Shown in pieces: positions 16,101 to 25,330 of a DNA stretch of 64,000 nucleotides (positions are counted from its first letter, which is position 1; every line of letters begins with the position of its first letter). Source of the stretch: Leisingera methylohalidivorans DSM 14336 (lineage in GTDB: Bacteria > Pseudomonadota > Alphaproteobacteria > Rhodobacterales > Rhodobacteraceae); assembly GCF_000511355.1 (NCBI RefSeq), contig NC_023135.1, positions 770,371-834,370 on the forward strand, read 5' to 3'. The notes beneath the pieces were generated by a model that ran no database searches, was not told the origin of the DNA, and saw only the letters and a program-made list of their open reading frames with translations. The position numbers and the translations under genes are program-made.

Positions 16101-17992
16101 CAATCCGTAACATCCGTTCAGTTGGAGGATGCCCAAGGCAATAAACTCAGCAAGACGCAAACCAGAGTGGACGCGGATGGCCTGAGAACAGTTGTCAAAA
16201 TCAATGAAGACGGGGACAATGATTTCGACCTCATTGAGACAACAGAAACCGCAATTTGGAACGATGGCACAACGGTTTCAACTGTCACGGTGACCGACGC
16301 GGGCGGCGACCCGCGCAGCGAAACGAAAATCACCACCAGCGACGACGGCCGGGAAGTCACAACAGACTTTGACCTGGACGGTAACGGGGGCACCGACCGG
16401 CGCGAGCATGCGGTCGAGGCCGATGATGGTGTGGTCACCCGGACGGTGACCGGTTTTGGCGCCAATGAGGCCGACATTCAAAGCCGGACGGTCACCGCAA
16501 CCAGCGCAAATGGGCTGGTGTCGCAAACCGAAAGCGATGCGGACGGCGACGGCGCCTTCGAGAGGGTCTACCGCACCGAAACCAAGCTGAATACTGATGG
16601 GTCGACGGAGACCACGACGGTCAGCGGCACCATTGCAGCGGATCCGAGCCAGGGGTTTGCCAAGGATGTTGTCATCACTTCGGGCGACGGGCTGACGATC
16701 ACAACCAAGACCGATCTCAACAACGACGGCACATTCGAGCGCCGCACCACCGTGTCCGAGGAACTGGCTGGCAATGGCGATGTTACACTGACCACCGAGG
16801 TCGAGGCGGCTAACAATTCCACTATTCTGAGCGAAGAGGTCAAGACTACGGCCGATGGCAAGACAGTCACCACCGGTTTTGACGCCGACGGCAATGGAGA
16901 ACTTGATGCCAAGACCACTGCAACGCTAGGTGATGATGGCACCCGCACCGCGACGACGGTCTATTATGCTGACAGCGGCGTGCAGATCTCCGAGGCCGAG
17001 GAGAGCGTCAGCGGCGACGGGCTGAGAAGCAGCTACAGCTTTGACAGCAACGGCGACGGCTTTGCCGATCTTCATTCCTCTAGTGAAACCGAGCTGGGGG
17101 AGGATGGCAGCCGGACCACGGTCACCGAGCACCGTGAAGGCAATTTCAGCAGCATCGGCCGCGAAGAATACTGGGTCAGCGATGACGGCCACGAACGCCG
17201 GTCCGAACTGGACCTGGATGGCGATGGCATCAGCGAGTTCCGCTCCACCGATGCCACCAGCTACGGGGCGGATGGCAGCACAAGCCGCTTTGCGGAAACT
17301 ATTGGCTCCACGCACACACGGACGTCGAGTGTTGAGAGCACGCTGAGCGGAAATGGCCTGCTGTTCAGCGAAAAGACTGACATGGACGGCGACAGCCACG
17401 ACGACCGGCATGAGCTGCGCAGCGACAGGGCTGGCGGCGGGTCAACCTGGGAGGCTCTGGAGTTCAGCAACGGCGGCGATCTGCAGCGCCAGGTGACGGT
17501 TGAAACCGCAGATGACGAGCGCAGCCAGATCACAGAGATAGACCGGGACGGCGACGGCCAGGCTGATCAATCCCTGGAGTGGCGGCTGGAGAGCGACAAT
17601 TCCACAACGCGTGTTTCCCGGGATCTGGGGCGCTATGGCAGCGTAGAGGCCGAAGTCCGCTCCAGCACCTCCGCCAGTGGTATGGTTCAGATGGCCGAGT
17701 TCGACCAGGACGGCGACGGCAGTACAGATTTTGAACGGCGGGTTGAAGTCAGTTTCAGCGGTGATGGGAGCATTCCTCTTGCCGGGGCAATCGGCACTTC
17801 TTTCAGTACGGAGCGGCCTGCAAATAAAGCCGGGGACCGGGTCACCGAGATTTCTGAGATCACCGGTGGCCGGGACACTTACAAAGAAGTGGTTGTTGAA
17901 GCGGCTGACGGTCTGAGCGCGCATTCCTATTTCGATATCGACGGCGATGGTGTCTTTGACGGGGAGGCTGACCTCTTTGGTGCTGGTAGCAG
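13176..17992 (+). pseudogene. Giant DxDGDG-repeat exoprotein (5' end lost, 3' end fused)
   Basis: The frame is open from the IS boundary to 18368 with no proper start; the first GTG (13278) has no clear ribosome-binding site. The first ~160 residues are Gly/Ala-rich with hydrophobic glycine stretches (VVGGLIGGLL), then a domain NPIILALETNNVEITEL...FFDSDGDGLKNRTAW seen in large roseobacter exoproteins. From about 14160 on there are many tandem ~65-70-residue units, each with an acidic DxDGDGxxD (EF-hand-like, probable calcium-binding) motif, e.g. DLDGDGDPD and DRDGDGVTD. Such proteins often carry C-terminal toxin domains. Here homology ends near 17992, where an unrelated sequence is joined in frame. 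Confidence 0.7.
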
Positions 17993-18368
17993 ATTCAAGA
18001 TCGATGTGTTCCTGAAAACGGTCCGCAACCTGATGCAGGGCGACGGAGCGGTCAGTGTAGTGTTGAGTGGCATCGAGAGCCTCTGGCAGATAGCTTCCTG
18101 TGACGCCCAGGTCACACGCCGCTACTGGCGGATGCCGTTGGCAGATGTCTCGCCGCATTCCGATCGCAAGGCGCTGATTGGTGTCATCACCAATTTTTGT
18201 ACCGCTGCTGGCATGCGACCGCCCTCGGAGGAGGATCTTGTGGATCGGCTCGTGCAGAGCTGTCATTCGTGCTCAGCGCAGCATTCTTTCAAAGTAACAA
18301 CGGTAGGCGGGAGTTGCAGCAACTCAGGGCAAACAGCTCCGAAAGAAAGGTGTCATAGATTGCTGTAA
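17993..18368 (+). pseudogene. TniB-like transposon ATPase fragment fused to the giant protein
   Basis: From about 17993 the giant frame changes character to FKIDVFLKTVRNLMQGDGA, VVLSGIESLW, TRRYWRMPLADVSPH, GMRPPSEEDLVDRL. This resembles the C-terminal half of TniB-type AAA transposition proteins (the stretch after Walker B, including the VVLSGIE sensor-like strand). No Walker A or B precedes it, so it is a fragment captured in frame. The last ~30 codons to the TAA at 18366-18368 match nothing I know. The family call is from pattern memory only. Confidence 0.45.
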
Positions 18369-18416
18369 AACCCCAACAATTGAGCCTAGGCATCTGTGCT
18401 TGGCGGTCCTCAAGCC

Positions 18417-18636
18417 TCAAGCGCGGCTCTTGGTGCCGCTTTCCATCAGATGCCGCTGGAAGCCCCGCATATCACCGGGTGCCGCGGTCCCGGGGGGATC
18501 GTCCGAGCCAGGCTGCAAACCGCTTGCAGGCCCGTAAGAGGCTGGTTTGAGACACCGGCCCCGGATTGCGCGGCGGCATATCGGCAATCATCCGGGCGCG
18601 AAGGGGTGCCGCCGGTGCGGACTGCTGAACGGTCAT
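18417..18636 (-). pseudogene. Tyrosine recombinase N-terminal fragment, frameshifted
   Basis: The minus strand encodes MTVQQSAPAAPLRARMIADM then SQTSLLRACKRFAAWLGRSP, the SAM-like core-binding domain typical of XerC/D-like integrases found in roseobacter mobile elements. A frameshift in a C/G run follows RSP; the +1 frame continues as APGDMRGFQRHLMESGT before a stop at 18417. The catalytic domain is absent. Together with the TniB-like piece next door it marks a decayed transposon. Confidence 0.6.
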
Positions 18637-18840
18637 CGGAAAACCCTCTGTCAACCGAGGCAAAATCACCGCGCCCGACAGCACGCAGCCGTCATCGAAA
18701 TCCGCAAAGCAAATCCCGGTTTCCCGAAACGCCAGCCACAGTCGCCCATATCGCGGAGCGATTTAGTGCTTGAGCCCTTTTCTGCCAATCAGTCGCTTTA
18801 TATTGTTCACTATTGGTTCTCCAGAATGAAAGGCAACGTG

Positions 18841-19410
18841 ATGGCTGTTGTGCGATGGCAGGATTGGGAAGGCCGGGGGCTTGAGCATTGCCTATGCCGC
18901 GAAACTGCCGATGGCTTGCTCCTCGAAGGTGTCGTTGCCGGGACCCGGCATGGAGAATATGGCGGACGCTACCTTGTGCGAACCGACGCTGGTTTCAGAA
19001 CGCGCGAAGTCCGTGTTCAATATGTTGGCGGCCCGTGCTTGCATGTGGAGGCTGACGGTACCGGAAGCTGGCGCGACGTGGTCGGGAACAGGGAGCTACA
19101 AGCCCTTGTAGGCTGTATTGACGTCGATATCGGCATCACACCTGCCACGAACACGCTGCCGATCAAGCGCCTGAAGCTCAAGGCGCAGGAGAGCAGGGAC
19201 ATCACTGCCGCCTACGTCCCGCTCCCGGATCAGATCGACGGTGACTTTTTGCCCCAACGGGCGGAGCAACGCTACACCTGTCTGACGCCAGATCATCGCT
19301 ATCGCTACGAGGGTTTGTTCCGCGCCTTCACGGCAGAGCTTGAAATTGATGAAGCTGGTCTTGTGCTCGATTATCCTGACACGTTCCGAAGGGTGGTTAT
19401 TACTGAATGA
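18841..19410 (+). CDS. Putative glycolipid-binding domain protein (DUF1089)
   Basis: This 189-aa protein has the DUF1089 (glycolipid_bind) signature: WQDWEGRGLEHC near the N-terminus, RYLVRTDAGFRTREVRV, an Asp/Gly/Trp turn DGTGSWRDV, GCIDVDIGITPATNTLPIKR, and YTCLTPDHRYRYEGLFRAFTAELEIDEAGLVLDYP at the C-terminus. The family is implicated in glycolipid binding, but its cellular role is unknown. The ATG at 18841 has AAGGCAAC upstream; an ATG at 18826 would add five residues. It lies alone between a recombinase remnant and the cold-shock genes. Confidence 0.8.
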   Translation: MAVVRWQDWEGRGLEHCLCRETADGLLLEGVVAGTRHGEYGGRYLVRTDAGFRTREVRVQYVGGPCLHVEADGTGSWRDVVGNRELQALVGCIDVDIGITPATNTLPIKRLKLKAQESRDITAAYVPLPDQIDGDFLPQRAEQRYTCLTPDHRYRYEGLFRAFTAELEIDEAGLVLDYPDTFRRVVITE

Positions 19411-19647
19411 CTACTTCGTAATGCAGCATCCAGCTTGACCGGCGGGAAGCAGTCGTTCACCGCGGGCAGGTCAACCGGCAAACAAGCGGGAGAAGGGCGA
19501 AACCGCGCAGGGTATCGCGCGTAGGGTATAGAGGCTTGCTGCTAGCGAAATGCGTAGATAAAGCTATCACATGACAAGCAATGTTTGTCAGCGGCCTTCA
19601 GACAAGGACACCGAACAGGTAAGGAATGCTCTTCCCTTCCGGTCCAT

Positions 19648-19893
19648 TCAGAAGACCGATTGCACCTGACTGTTCAGGGATTGTTTCTGTTCCTCTCGGT
19701 ACCGCGCCAGAGCTTCATAAGCACTGCTGCGCATTCCGCTGACGCTATACATCGCCCGGCCAGCAAGCGTGCAGGTCCATTTGCTGATGCGAGCCGTTAC
19801 GCCGTCTTCCGAAGCGTTCACTTGAAAGCTAGCTACGCCGTCCAGGATGCCGGTTACGGATTGCTCGTCGATTTGATTGATTTTCAAAGCCAT
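19648..19893 (-). CDS. Hypothetical small protein
   Basis: This 81-aa ORF (MALKINQIDEQSVTGILDGV...) has a good ribosome-binding site (AAGGAAAA) before the ATG at 19893. The longer frame to 19989 adds only unlikely sequence. The protein is soluble with a predicted beta-rich N-terminal half and a helical Gln/Glu-rich end. No family recognised. The stretch 19411-19647 holds nothing I can support. Confidence 0.55.
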   Translation of the reverse strand: MALKINQIDEQSVTGILDGVASFQVNASEDGVTARISKWTCTLAGRAMYSVSGMRSSAYEALARYREEQKQSLNSQVQSVF

Positions 19894-20030
19894 TATTGTT
19901 TTCCTTATATTGGCCGTAGGGAGGGTTTTGCCATTTACTTGTCTGAAATGAGACAGAGTAACTGAGACAAGTGGACGCCTTGGTCGCAAACGCTGCTACA
20001 GTGAGCGGACGTACCTATTTTTACATTTTT

Positions 20031-20067
20031 ACACCACCCAGTGACAAAAAAGGCCGCTGGGTGGTGT
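20031..20067. other. Hairpin downstream of cspA
   Basis: ACACCACCCAG (20031-20041) and CTGGGTGGTGT (20057-20067) form a perfect 11-bp stem. It lies just past the cspA stop on the minus strand. The sequence after it on that strand is A-rich rather than T-rich, so it may stabilise the mRNA 3' end rather than act as a classic terminator. Confidence 0.45.
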
Positions 20068-20078
20068 ATGGGCAGTGC

Positions 20079-20288
20079 TTATTGCAGCTGCAGGTTTTCG
20101 GCGGACGACTTGCCGCGCATCCGGTCTTCTTTCAGATCGAATCCGACTTTTGCGCCTTCTTTGAGGCTGTCGAGGCCAGCGCGTTGGACAGCGCTGATAT
20201 GGACGAATGCGTCGCCGCTGCCATTGTCGAGCTCAATGAAGCCGTAGCCTTTAGTTTCGTTGAACCATTTTACTGTTCCGGTAGTCAT
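20079..20288 (-). CDS. cspA: Cold-shock domain protein
   Basis: This 69-aa single OB-fold RNA/DNA-binding protein has [17 protein letters not shown] with the RNP1 motif (KGYGFIE) and DAFVHISA with RNP2. It probably acts as an RNA chaperone at low temperature or in stationary phase. It lies 59 bp downstream of the DEAD-box helicase on the same strand, a pairing that fits a cold-adaptation unit. The ATG is preceded by AAAGGATATT. Confidence 0.93.
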   Translation of the reverse strand: MTTGTVKWFNETKGYGFIELDNGSGDAFVHISAVQRAGLDSLKEGAKVGFDLKEDRMRGKSSAENLQLQ

Positions 20289-20347
20289 GAGAATATCCTT
20301 TCAGAGATATTAGCGCCCGCCAAAGCTGGCTGGGCAGAGTGCTGCGT

Positions 20348-21679
20348 TCAGGCAGCAGGTTGGGTGAACCCGCCAGTATTGGCGAGCATTCGCATAAGAC
20401 CGTCCTGAGCCTGAGCCGGGTCAATCTTGTGTTGCTGTTGTCCATTCCGGCTTTGCTTTGCCCGATTGGCTGGACGTATTTTTTGCACCGATGCCGGTTC
20501 TCCTGCAGGGGAGGTTTGCACCTCCGCTGCAGGATCGGGTTTCAAATGCCCGTTTTTTGCATCATCAACGCCTGGCAGCCGGTCGCCGATCAGCTTTTCG
20601 ATGTCCCGCAGCAAAGGCAGTTCTTCGCGGTCGCAAAGTGAAATCGCAATACCGGTTCGGCCTGCACGGGCCGTTCTGCCAATGCGATGCACATAAGTTT
20701 CAGGCACATTTGGAAGCTCGAAATTCACCACGTGGGACACGCCGTCAATATCTATGCCCCGTGCGGCGATATCGGTGGCCACAAGAACGGTGACCGCGCC
20801 CGACCGGAACCCCGCCATGGCGCGATCGCGCTGCGGCTGGCTTTTGTTGCCGTGAATGGCTGCAGCGTTTATCCCGGCAGCAATCAGGTGCTTGCAGACG
20901 TTGTCGGCACCGCGTTTGGTGCGCGTGAACACAACAGCGCGATGCACGCCTTGGTCCAACAGAATGTCTGCCAGCACCTGACGTTTGCCCTGCTTGGCCA
21001 CATGCCTGACGCTCTGCGCAATCCGTTCGACCGGCTTGGAAACTGCTGCCACCTGCACTTCTGCCGGATGATTCAGAAAGTCATCGGCCAGTTTTCTGAT
21101 CTGTCCCGGCATGGTTGCCGAAAGAAGCGCCGTCATCCGCGGCTTGGGCAGCTTCGCCATGATCTTGCGAATGCTCGGCAGAAAGCCCAGATCCAGCATC
21201 TGATCGGCCTCATCAACCACAATGGCTTTGGTTGCGGTCAGGTTGATAACGCCTGTGCCAAGGTGATCAAGCAGGCGGCCGGGCGTCGCCACCACAATAT
21301 CCACGCCGCCGCTAAGGGCTTTGATCTGCCCGCCGGGGCGCACACCACCGACGACAAGCGTCGTGGAAATATTGCTGAAACGGCTGTAAGCGCGGATATT
21401 GTCCACGATCTGCGCCGCAAGTTCACGCGTGGGCGTCAGGATCAAGGCGTTGCATTGTTTTGCGGCGGGTTTTGAATTCTCACGCACAATCCGGTGCAGC
21501 AAAGGCAACACGAATGAGGCGGTTTTTCCTGTGCCGGTCTGGGCAACGCCAATCACGTCGCGTTCAGATAGAAGCAGCGGAATGACCTTGGCCTGAATGG
21601 GCGTAGGGGTTGAATATCCTTCAGCCGCGATGGCCTTCAGGATGGGTTCGGCCAGGCCGAGGTTGTCAAATGTCGTCAA
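20348..21679 (-). CDS. rhlE: DEAD-box RNA helicase (RhlE type)
   Basis: ATP-dependent RNA helicase with the full motif set in order: FDNLGL and Q motif PTPIQAKVIP, Walker A AQTGTGKT, PTRELA, VVDEADQMLD (DEAD), SAT, then the C-terminal RecA domain with VFTRTKRGAD, ATDIAARGID and HRIGRTARAG. The last ~60 residues are a basic, low-complexity tail. No ATG start is available. TTG at 21679 (giving MTTFDNLGL, 443 aa) fits the family best; TTG at 21700 would add seven residues. It probably unwinds structured RNA together with the adjacent cold-shock protein. Confidence 0.9.
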   Translation of the reverse strand: MTTFDNLGLAEPILKAIAAEGYSTPTPIQAKVIPLLLSERDVIGVAQTGTGKTASFVLPLLHRIVRENSKPAAKQCNALILTPTRELAAQIVDNIRAYSRFSNISTTLVVGGVRPGGQIKALSGGVDIVVATPGRLLDHLGTGVINLTATKAIVVDEADQMLDLGFLPSIRKIMAKLPKPRMTALLSATMPGQIRKLADDFLNHPAEVQVAAVSKPVERIAQSVRHVAKQGKRQVLADILLDQGVHRAVVFTRTKRGADNVCKHLIAAGINAAAIHGNKSQPQRDRAMAGFRSGAVTVLVATDIAARGIDIDGVSHVVNFELPNVPETYVHRIGRTARAGRTGIAISLCDREELPLLRDIEKLIGDRLPGVDDAKNGHLKPDPAAEVQTSPAGEPASVQKIRPANRAKQSRNGQQQHKIDPAQAQDGLMRMLANTGGFTQPAA

Positions 21680-21934
21680 AAGCGTTTGGTATCGTGCCAA
21701 ACAGGCGCATTATCGCCTTTGGCACTTGGTCTCTCTAATCTTCTGGGAAGCTCGCATGAAATAGCCGCCGTCGTTTCTGTGCTCACATGGAGCTATTCAA
21801 GACAACGATCTGGGAATCACAGGCGAGAATACTTTGCCGCTGATTTGGTCATCCACACGCGGCGATGCTCCTCACCTACAGGGCAAAGGTGGAGAAAGCA
21901 ACAACTCATTCTTGAGCGATGTTGGATCAAGGTC

Positions 21935-22827
21935 GGCTTGGTTGCATAAATCTGCTGAAGGCCGTGCTTCCCTTTCCCCGGACAGACTTATCCTGCGGCC
22001 AAGGTATCCGGTATGCCAAGAGCCGAGTAGCGGTTGAGCACGGCGATGCGGACCTGAATCTCTGCGACCTGCCGATCGAAGTCCCGCGCCATGGGGCTTT
22101 GGCCGAGCAGTTTGATACAGTGCATTCAATCGCCGGGAAAATGATCCCCCCGATCATTTTCAGACCCTCCTCATATCCCGGCGCGGCGCCGGCGCTGGTA
22201 TCCGGTCAACCGTCGCCATAGGACGCGGCCCAGGTATTGTGCGGCCCGTAGAGCTTCGGTCCGTGCGATGGCACCCGCGCTTGCCGGCTTCCAGGGTTGG
22301 GCGTTCCTGCGGGATGGAATGATGGCGGCAGCACCACGGGCAGCGATTGCCCCCTGGCATTTCCGGGTGCCATATGCGCCGTCCGCGGTGACGCTGCCTA
22401 TCTTCTGTTCAGGCGGGATTTGGCCGGTGCCGCTCCGGTACGGCAGGCTCACGTTCAGGGTCTTCCGGCGGCGGCATCACCTGCAGCAGTCCGGCACGGC
22501 CCAATCCAGCCCAACCAGCGGCAGGAGGCTCTCGGCGAACCCCGCCGTCTGCCGAAGCGGCATGCCGAACATGGCCTTCAATGCCAGGCAGGTCTGGATC
22601 GCGGCGTCGCTGAAGCGCTGCTGCCTACCGCGCTTGCCGCTCGGCGGCGGCGTCCAGATCATCTCCGGATCGAACCCGATTGCAAGAGATCCGCGTCGCC
22701 TTGGCGCGTCGTTGCAGGACGACCAGTTCGTGGTCTTGTAATTTGCAGGGGCCCAACGGCTGATGACCCCCAGCTATCGTGCTGGTTTCGCGAGATGAAC
22801 CCCTCAGCAAATTTGTGCAACAAAGCC
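21935..22827 (-). mobile_element. Degenerate IS5-type element (second lineage)
   Basis: About 893 bp with inverted ends GGCTTGGTTGCATAAATCTG (left) and the reverse complement of TTTGTGCAACAAAGCC (right). The minus strand encodes scattered pieces of an IS5-type transposase: RQQRFSDAAIQTCLALKAMF (near 22620), IGSVTADGAYGTRKCQ (near 22390), GAIARTEALRAAQYLGR, and RDFDRQVAEIQVRIAVLN near the end. Stops, frameshifts and a missing middle (including a catalytic Asp region) show it is dead. It sits 12 bp past the end of the amidohydrolase operon. Confidence 0.7.
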
Positions 22828-22838
22828 GCGGAACGGCA

Positions 22839-23717
22839 TCAATCCACTGGCAAAATTGCCCGGCGCAGGCGGGTGAACGGGCGCTCGTGCTCCTTGCTCA
22901 GATAGTAGTTGCTGAGGGTGGTGACCGGTGCCATGGAGAGGGCGAAACAGGCACCCTGCTTCAGCTGATCCGAAAACCACGGCGCCTCATATTGCGGCGT
23001 CGTCGACCAGCTTTCGCGGATCGCCGCATTCTGCATGTTGACGATATTGGTGAAGGCCGAAGCCGGATCATCCGGGGTCTTGCGGTAGCTGAGCGCGATG
23101 GAGGAGAGCTCCACCAGTTCGGCGTGGGTGAACGGCAGCGCCGCGTTGCGGATCTCGACCGGCGGATGCTCCTGGCGGCGCATGATGCAGTAAACTGTCT
23201 GCCCGCCGCATGTCGGATCGCGGTCAGTGAGTTCGAGCGCATAGGGCTGGTTCGAGACGGCTATGCCGCCCGCGGTGCCGATGCTGATGCCGAAATCGCC
23301 GCGGTTGTCCTCGCGCGGGCTGCCCTCGAGCAGGTAAAGGTCCGCCGCCGCCAGCGTGCTGCCAAGGCTTTCGACCGAGGCTTTGAGCTGGGCGGCGTTC
23401 TGCCTTGCGGTTTCATTGTCCGGCGGGTTGGCGCCCTGGGCATAAATCTGAATGCTGTCGTAATTTTCCGCCGTCACAACCGTGAAAAAGGCCTTGATGC
23501 AATCGGGGCTGTCGAGATGCGCCAGCGTGGCCGAGATTTCCTCGCCCTTCTGCGCAACAACGATGGTGATGATGCAGGAGGTGGCGCTGTCCGAATACAG
23601 GGTCAGCCCCGGAACCAGCGCAGATTTCAGGTAATTGCCCTGATCGACAAAGCGGAAATCGCCGCCGGGTTTGGCTGCTGGCGGATTGTCATTGCGGTCT
23701 ATGGTGACAGGTATCAT
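22839..23717 (-). CDS. NTAN1-like N-terminal asparagine amidohydrolase family protein
   Basis: This 292-aa protein is the last gene of a four-gene operon. Residues 44-73 (DSATSCIITIVVAQKG, then SATLAHLDSPDC) resemble the eukaryotic NTAN1 core, where a Cys follows Thr or Ser and an HxD turn follows; here Cys48, His67 and Asp69. IQIYAQGANPPDN then matches the next strand and loop (VGGF-type region). NTAN1 deamidates N-terminal Asn, and CheD has a related Cys-His fold. The assignment is from motif resemblance. The start overlaps the previous stop (ATGA). No signal peptide is visible. Confidence 0.55.
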   Translation of the reverse strand: MIPVTIDRNDNPPAAKPGGDFRFVDQGNYLKSALVPGLTLYSDSATSCIITIVVAQKGEEISATLAHLDSPDCIKAFFTVVTAENYDSIQIYAQGANPPDNETARQNAAQLKASVESLGSTLAAADLYLLEGSPREDNRGDFGISIGTAGGIAVSNQPYALELTDRDPTCGGQTVYCIMRRQEHPPVEIRNAALPFTHAELVELSSIALSYRKTPDDPASAFTNIVNMQNAAIRESWSTTPQYEAPWFSDQLKQGACFALSMAPVTTLSNYYLSKEHERPFTRLRRAILPVD

Positions 23718-24538
23718 GCGGCGGCCCCCTCGTAGGTTTGCAGCGGATTGGTCAGCGGGTTGCCGTTGACCTGATATTCGCAGACCGGTGCGGCCCCGGG
23801 CGTTGCCGAGAACAGCGCCGTGGCCTGGGTCTGGAATTCCTCGTTCGGATAGTCGGTCTCGCGGCAGATCGAAAGCTCGCACCGGCCATAATACTGATCG
23901 GTCAGCACCGACATGATCCCGGCATGGGTCGGGTCCTGCTGCAGCAGAAGCTCAGCCCGCGACAGCCGCAGATAGGTTGAATGGTTGGCCGGGTAGTGGA
24001 TTGCTTCCGGCTGGATGCGGAAATGGTTGGTCGAGGCGAAATGCCCGGCATGGCGGATGATCCTGCGCACCGGCGCGTGCAGATAGGGGCGCGGCATATA
24101 TTCCAGGAAAATCGAAACCGGCTGGGTCTGCGCTTCATCCGCCCATCCGGTCAGCAGGCTGATGTCGGGCGCCGGAAAACCGGTTCCGCCGCCCATATCC
24201 TCGTAGAAACCTGCCAGGAAGTCCGCAGCGGCGGCGGCGGTGGTGAAGCTTGAGATGCTCTTTTCATAGGCCGTGAACAAGGCATCGGTCTGCGCATCGG
24301 TGACATAGTAGTTGGCGGATGTGGTATAGGCATCGGCGGCCACAAAGGACACGCCCGCGCTGTTGCTGCCGGCCCAGAGCCGCCCGCTGCCGTCTCCCCG
24401 CGTCAGGGCGGTGTAGCTGACAACGCCATTGCTGCCGGCCCTGGTTTGCGGTTCGTTGAAATCGGTGACCGGGATCAGGTCGCATTGCTTGAAGGTATGA
24501 ATGGTCTGGCCGTCAAAAACGGTTCCAATGGTACACAT
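23714..24538 (-). CDS. Putative Ntn-type hydrolase with N-terminal cysteine
   Basis: This 274-aa protein begins MCTIGTVFDGQTIHTFKQCDL. Removal of Met would expose Cys2 as an N-terminal nucleophile, as in penicillin V acylase, choloylglycine hydrolase and TANGO2/NRDE-like proteins. Supporting features are the KQCDL segment where Ntn-Cys enzymes have K-N-R-D, and LWAGSNSAGVSFVAADAY, which resembles the conserved N-x-x-G strand. Substrate unknown, presumably an amide bond. It lies between the Cys/His protein and the NTAN1-like gene, overlapping the latter by 4 bp. Confidence 0.5.
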   Translation of the reverse strand: MCTIGTVFDGQTIHTFKQCDLIPVTDFNEPQTRAGSNGVVSYTALTRGDGSGRLWAGSNSAGVSFVAADAYTTSANYYVTDAQTDALFTAYEKSISSFTTAAAAADFLAGFYEDMGGGTGFPAPDISLLTGWADEAQTQPVSIFLEYMPRPYLHAPVRRIIRHAGHFASTNHFRIQPEAIHYPANHSTYLRLSRAELLLQQDPTHAGIMSVLTDQYYGRCELSICRETDYPNEEFQTQATALFSATPGAAPVCEYQVNGNPLTNPLQTYEGAAA

Positions 24539-24570
24539 GGATAAATCTTTCGCTGAATGTCCGGAACGGG

Positions 24571-25308
24571 TCAGATGATGTTCACAGATCCATCGGGCAC
24601 GTACATGTAGCAGTAAAAGCCGTAGGTCACGGCGTATTCATTGTAATCCTTGCCGGTGCCGATGGTCTTGATCGGGCCCTGATTGACCCGCCAATTGGCC
24701 GTTGAGGGATCGGTGATCGGGTTGCCGGCAAAGTCGAAATTCGTCACCTGATCGCCGCCATCCTTCTGCGACCAGGACATCGGCGACAGCGTATCGCACC
24801 GGGCCCAGTGATAATCCCCGGGCCAGTTGGCCTCTGGGTCGCTGCCGATATTGCTTTCCGGCGGCGAGAACATCAGGGCGACATAATGCCCGCCTGCGCC
24901 GGCGCTGGCCGCATGTTTTTCGATATCGGCCAGCGTGGTGCCGACATAGACCAGCCCGTCGCTGACGGCATTGTCGCGCACGTGCTCGGCCGTGAAGTTT
25001 TCTGAAAGCGCCGGCGCTCCGCTGGCGCGGCCAGGCTGGGCGAAGGAATTGGAAGCGATATTGCAGCCATAGGCATAGCAGTTGTTGTTGGGCTGATACT
25101 TCGCCGACATGAAAGAGCCCTGGCAATCGCCTGCCGGGTCATAGCCGGTATTGGCATCGCGGACGGTGGCGGCATATTGCGGCACGCTGCCCCAGGCGGT
25201 CTCGACGTAGTTCGGTGCAATCAGCGCCCCGTCAGGCGCCTCCTCCCTGATGGAGTGGCGCAGATCGCCTTTGGCAACGCGGCCGCTGAATTTGAATGCA
25301 GGCGTCAT
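24571..25308 (-). CDS. Uncharacterised Cys/His protein (possible cysteine amidase or protease)
   Basis: This 245-aa protein, start ATG 25308 with GGGAGA upstream. The most striking block is NNNCYAYGCNIASNSFAQPG (74-93), then GGHYVALMFSPP (139-150) and PGDYHWARCDTLSPMSWSQK (163-182), then GNPITDP. The order Cys77...His141...His167 with aromatic neighbours resembles uncharacterised bacterial proteins with a C-Y-x-Y...FAQPGRA motif that look like papain- or NlpC-type enzymes. This is inference only. No signal peptide or membrane segment. Second gene of the operon, 22 bp after the asparaginase. Confidence 0.45.
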   Translation of the reverse strand: MTPAFKFSGRVAKGDLRHSIREEAPDGALIAPNYVETAWGSVPQYAATVRDANTGYDPAGDCQGSFMSAKYQPNNNCYAYGCNIASNSFAQPGRASGAPALSENFTAEHVRDNAVSDGLVYVGTTLADIEKHAASAGAGGHYVALMFSPPESNIGSDPEANWPGDYHWARCDTLSPMSWSQKDGGDQVTNFDFAGNPITDPSTANWRVNQGPIKTIGTGKDYNEYAVTYGFYCYMYVPDGSVNII

Positions 25309-25330
25309 GGTATTCTCCCGGGTTATGAGG

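Noticed and set aside
13640..17992. RTX (GGxGxDxxx) nonapeptide repeats
   Set aside because: The repeats are DxDGDGxxD loops in ~65-70-residue units, not tandem nonapeptides.
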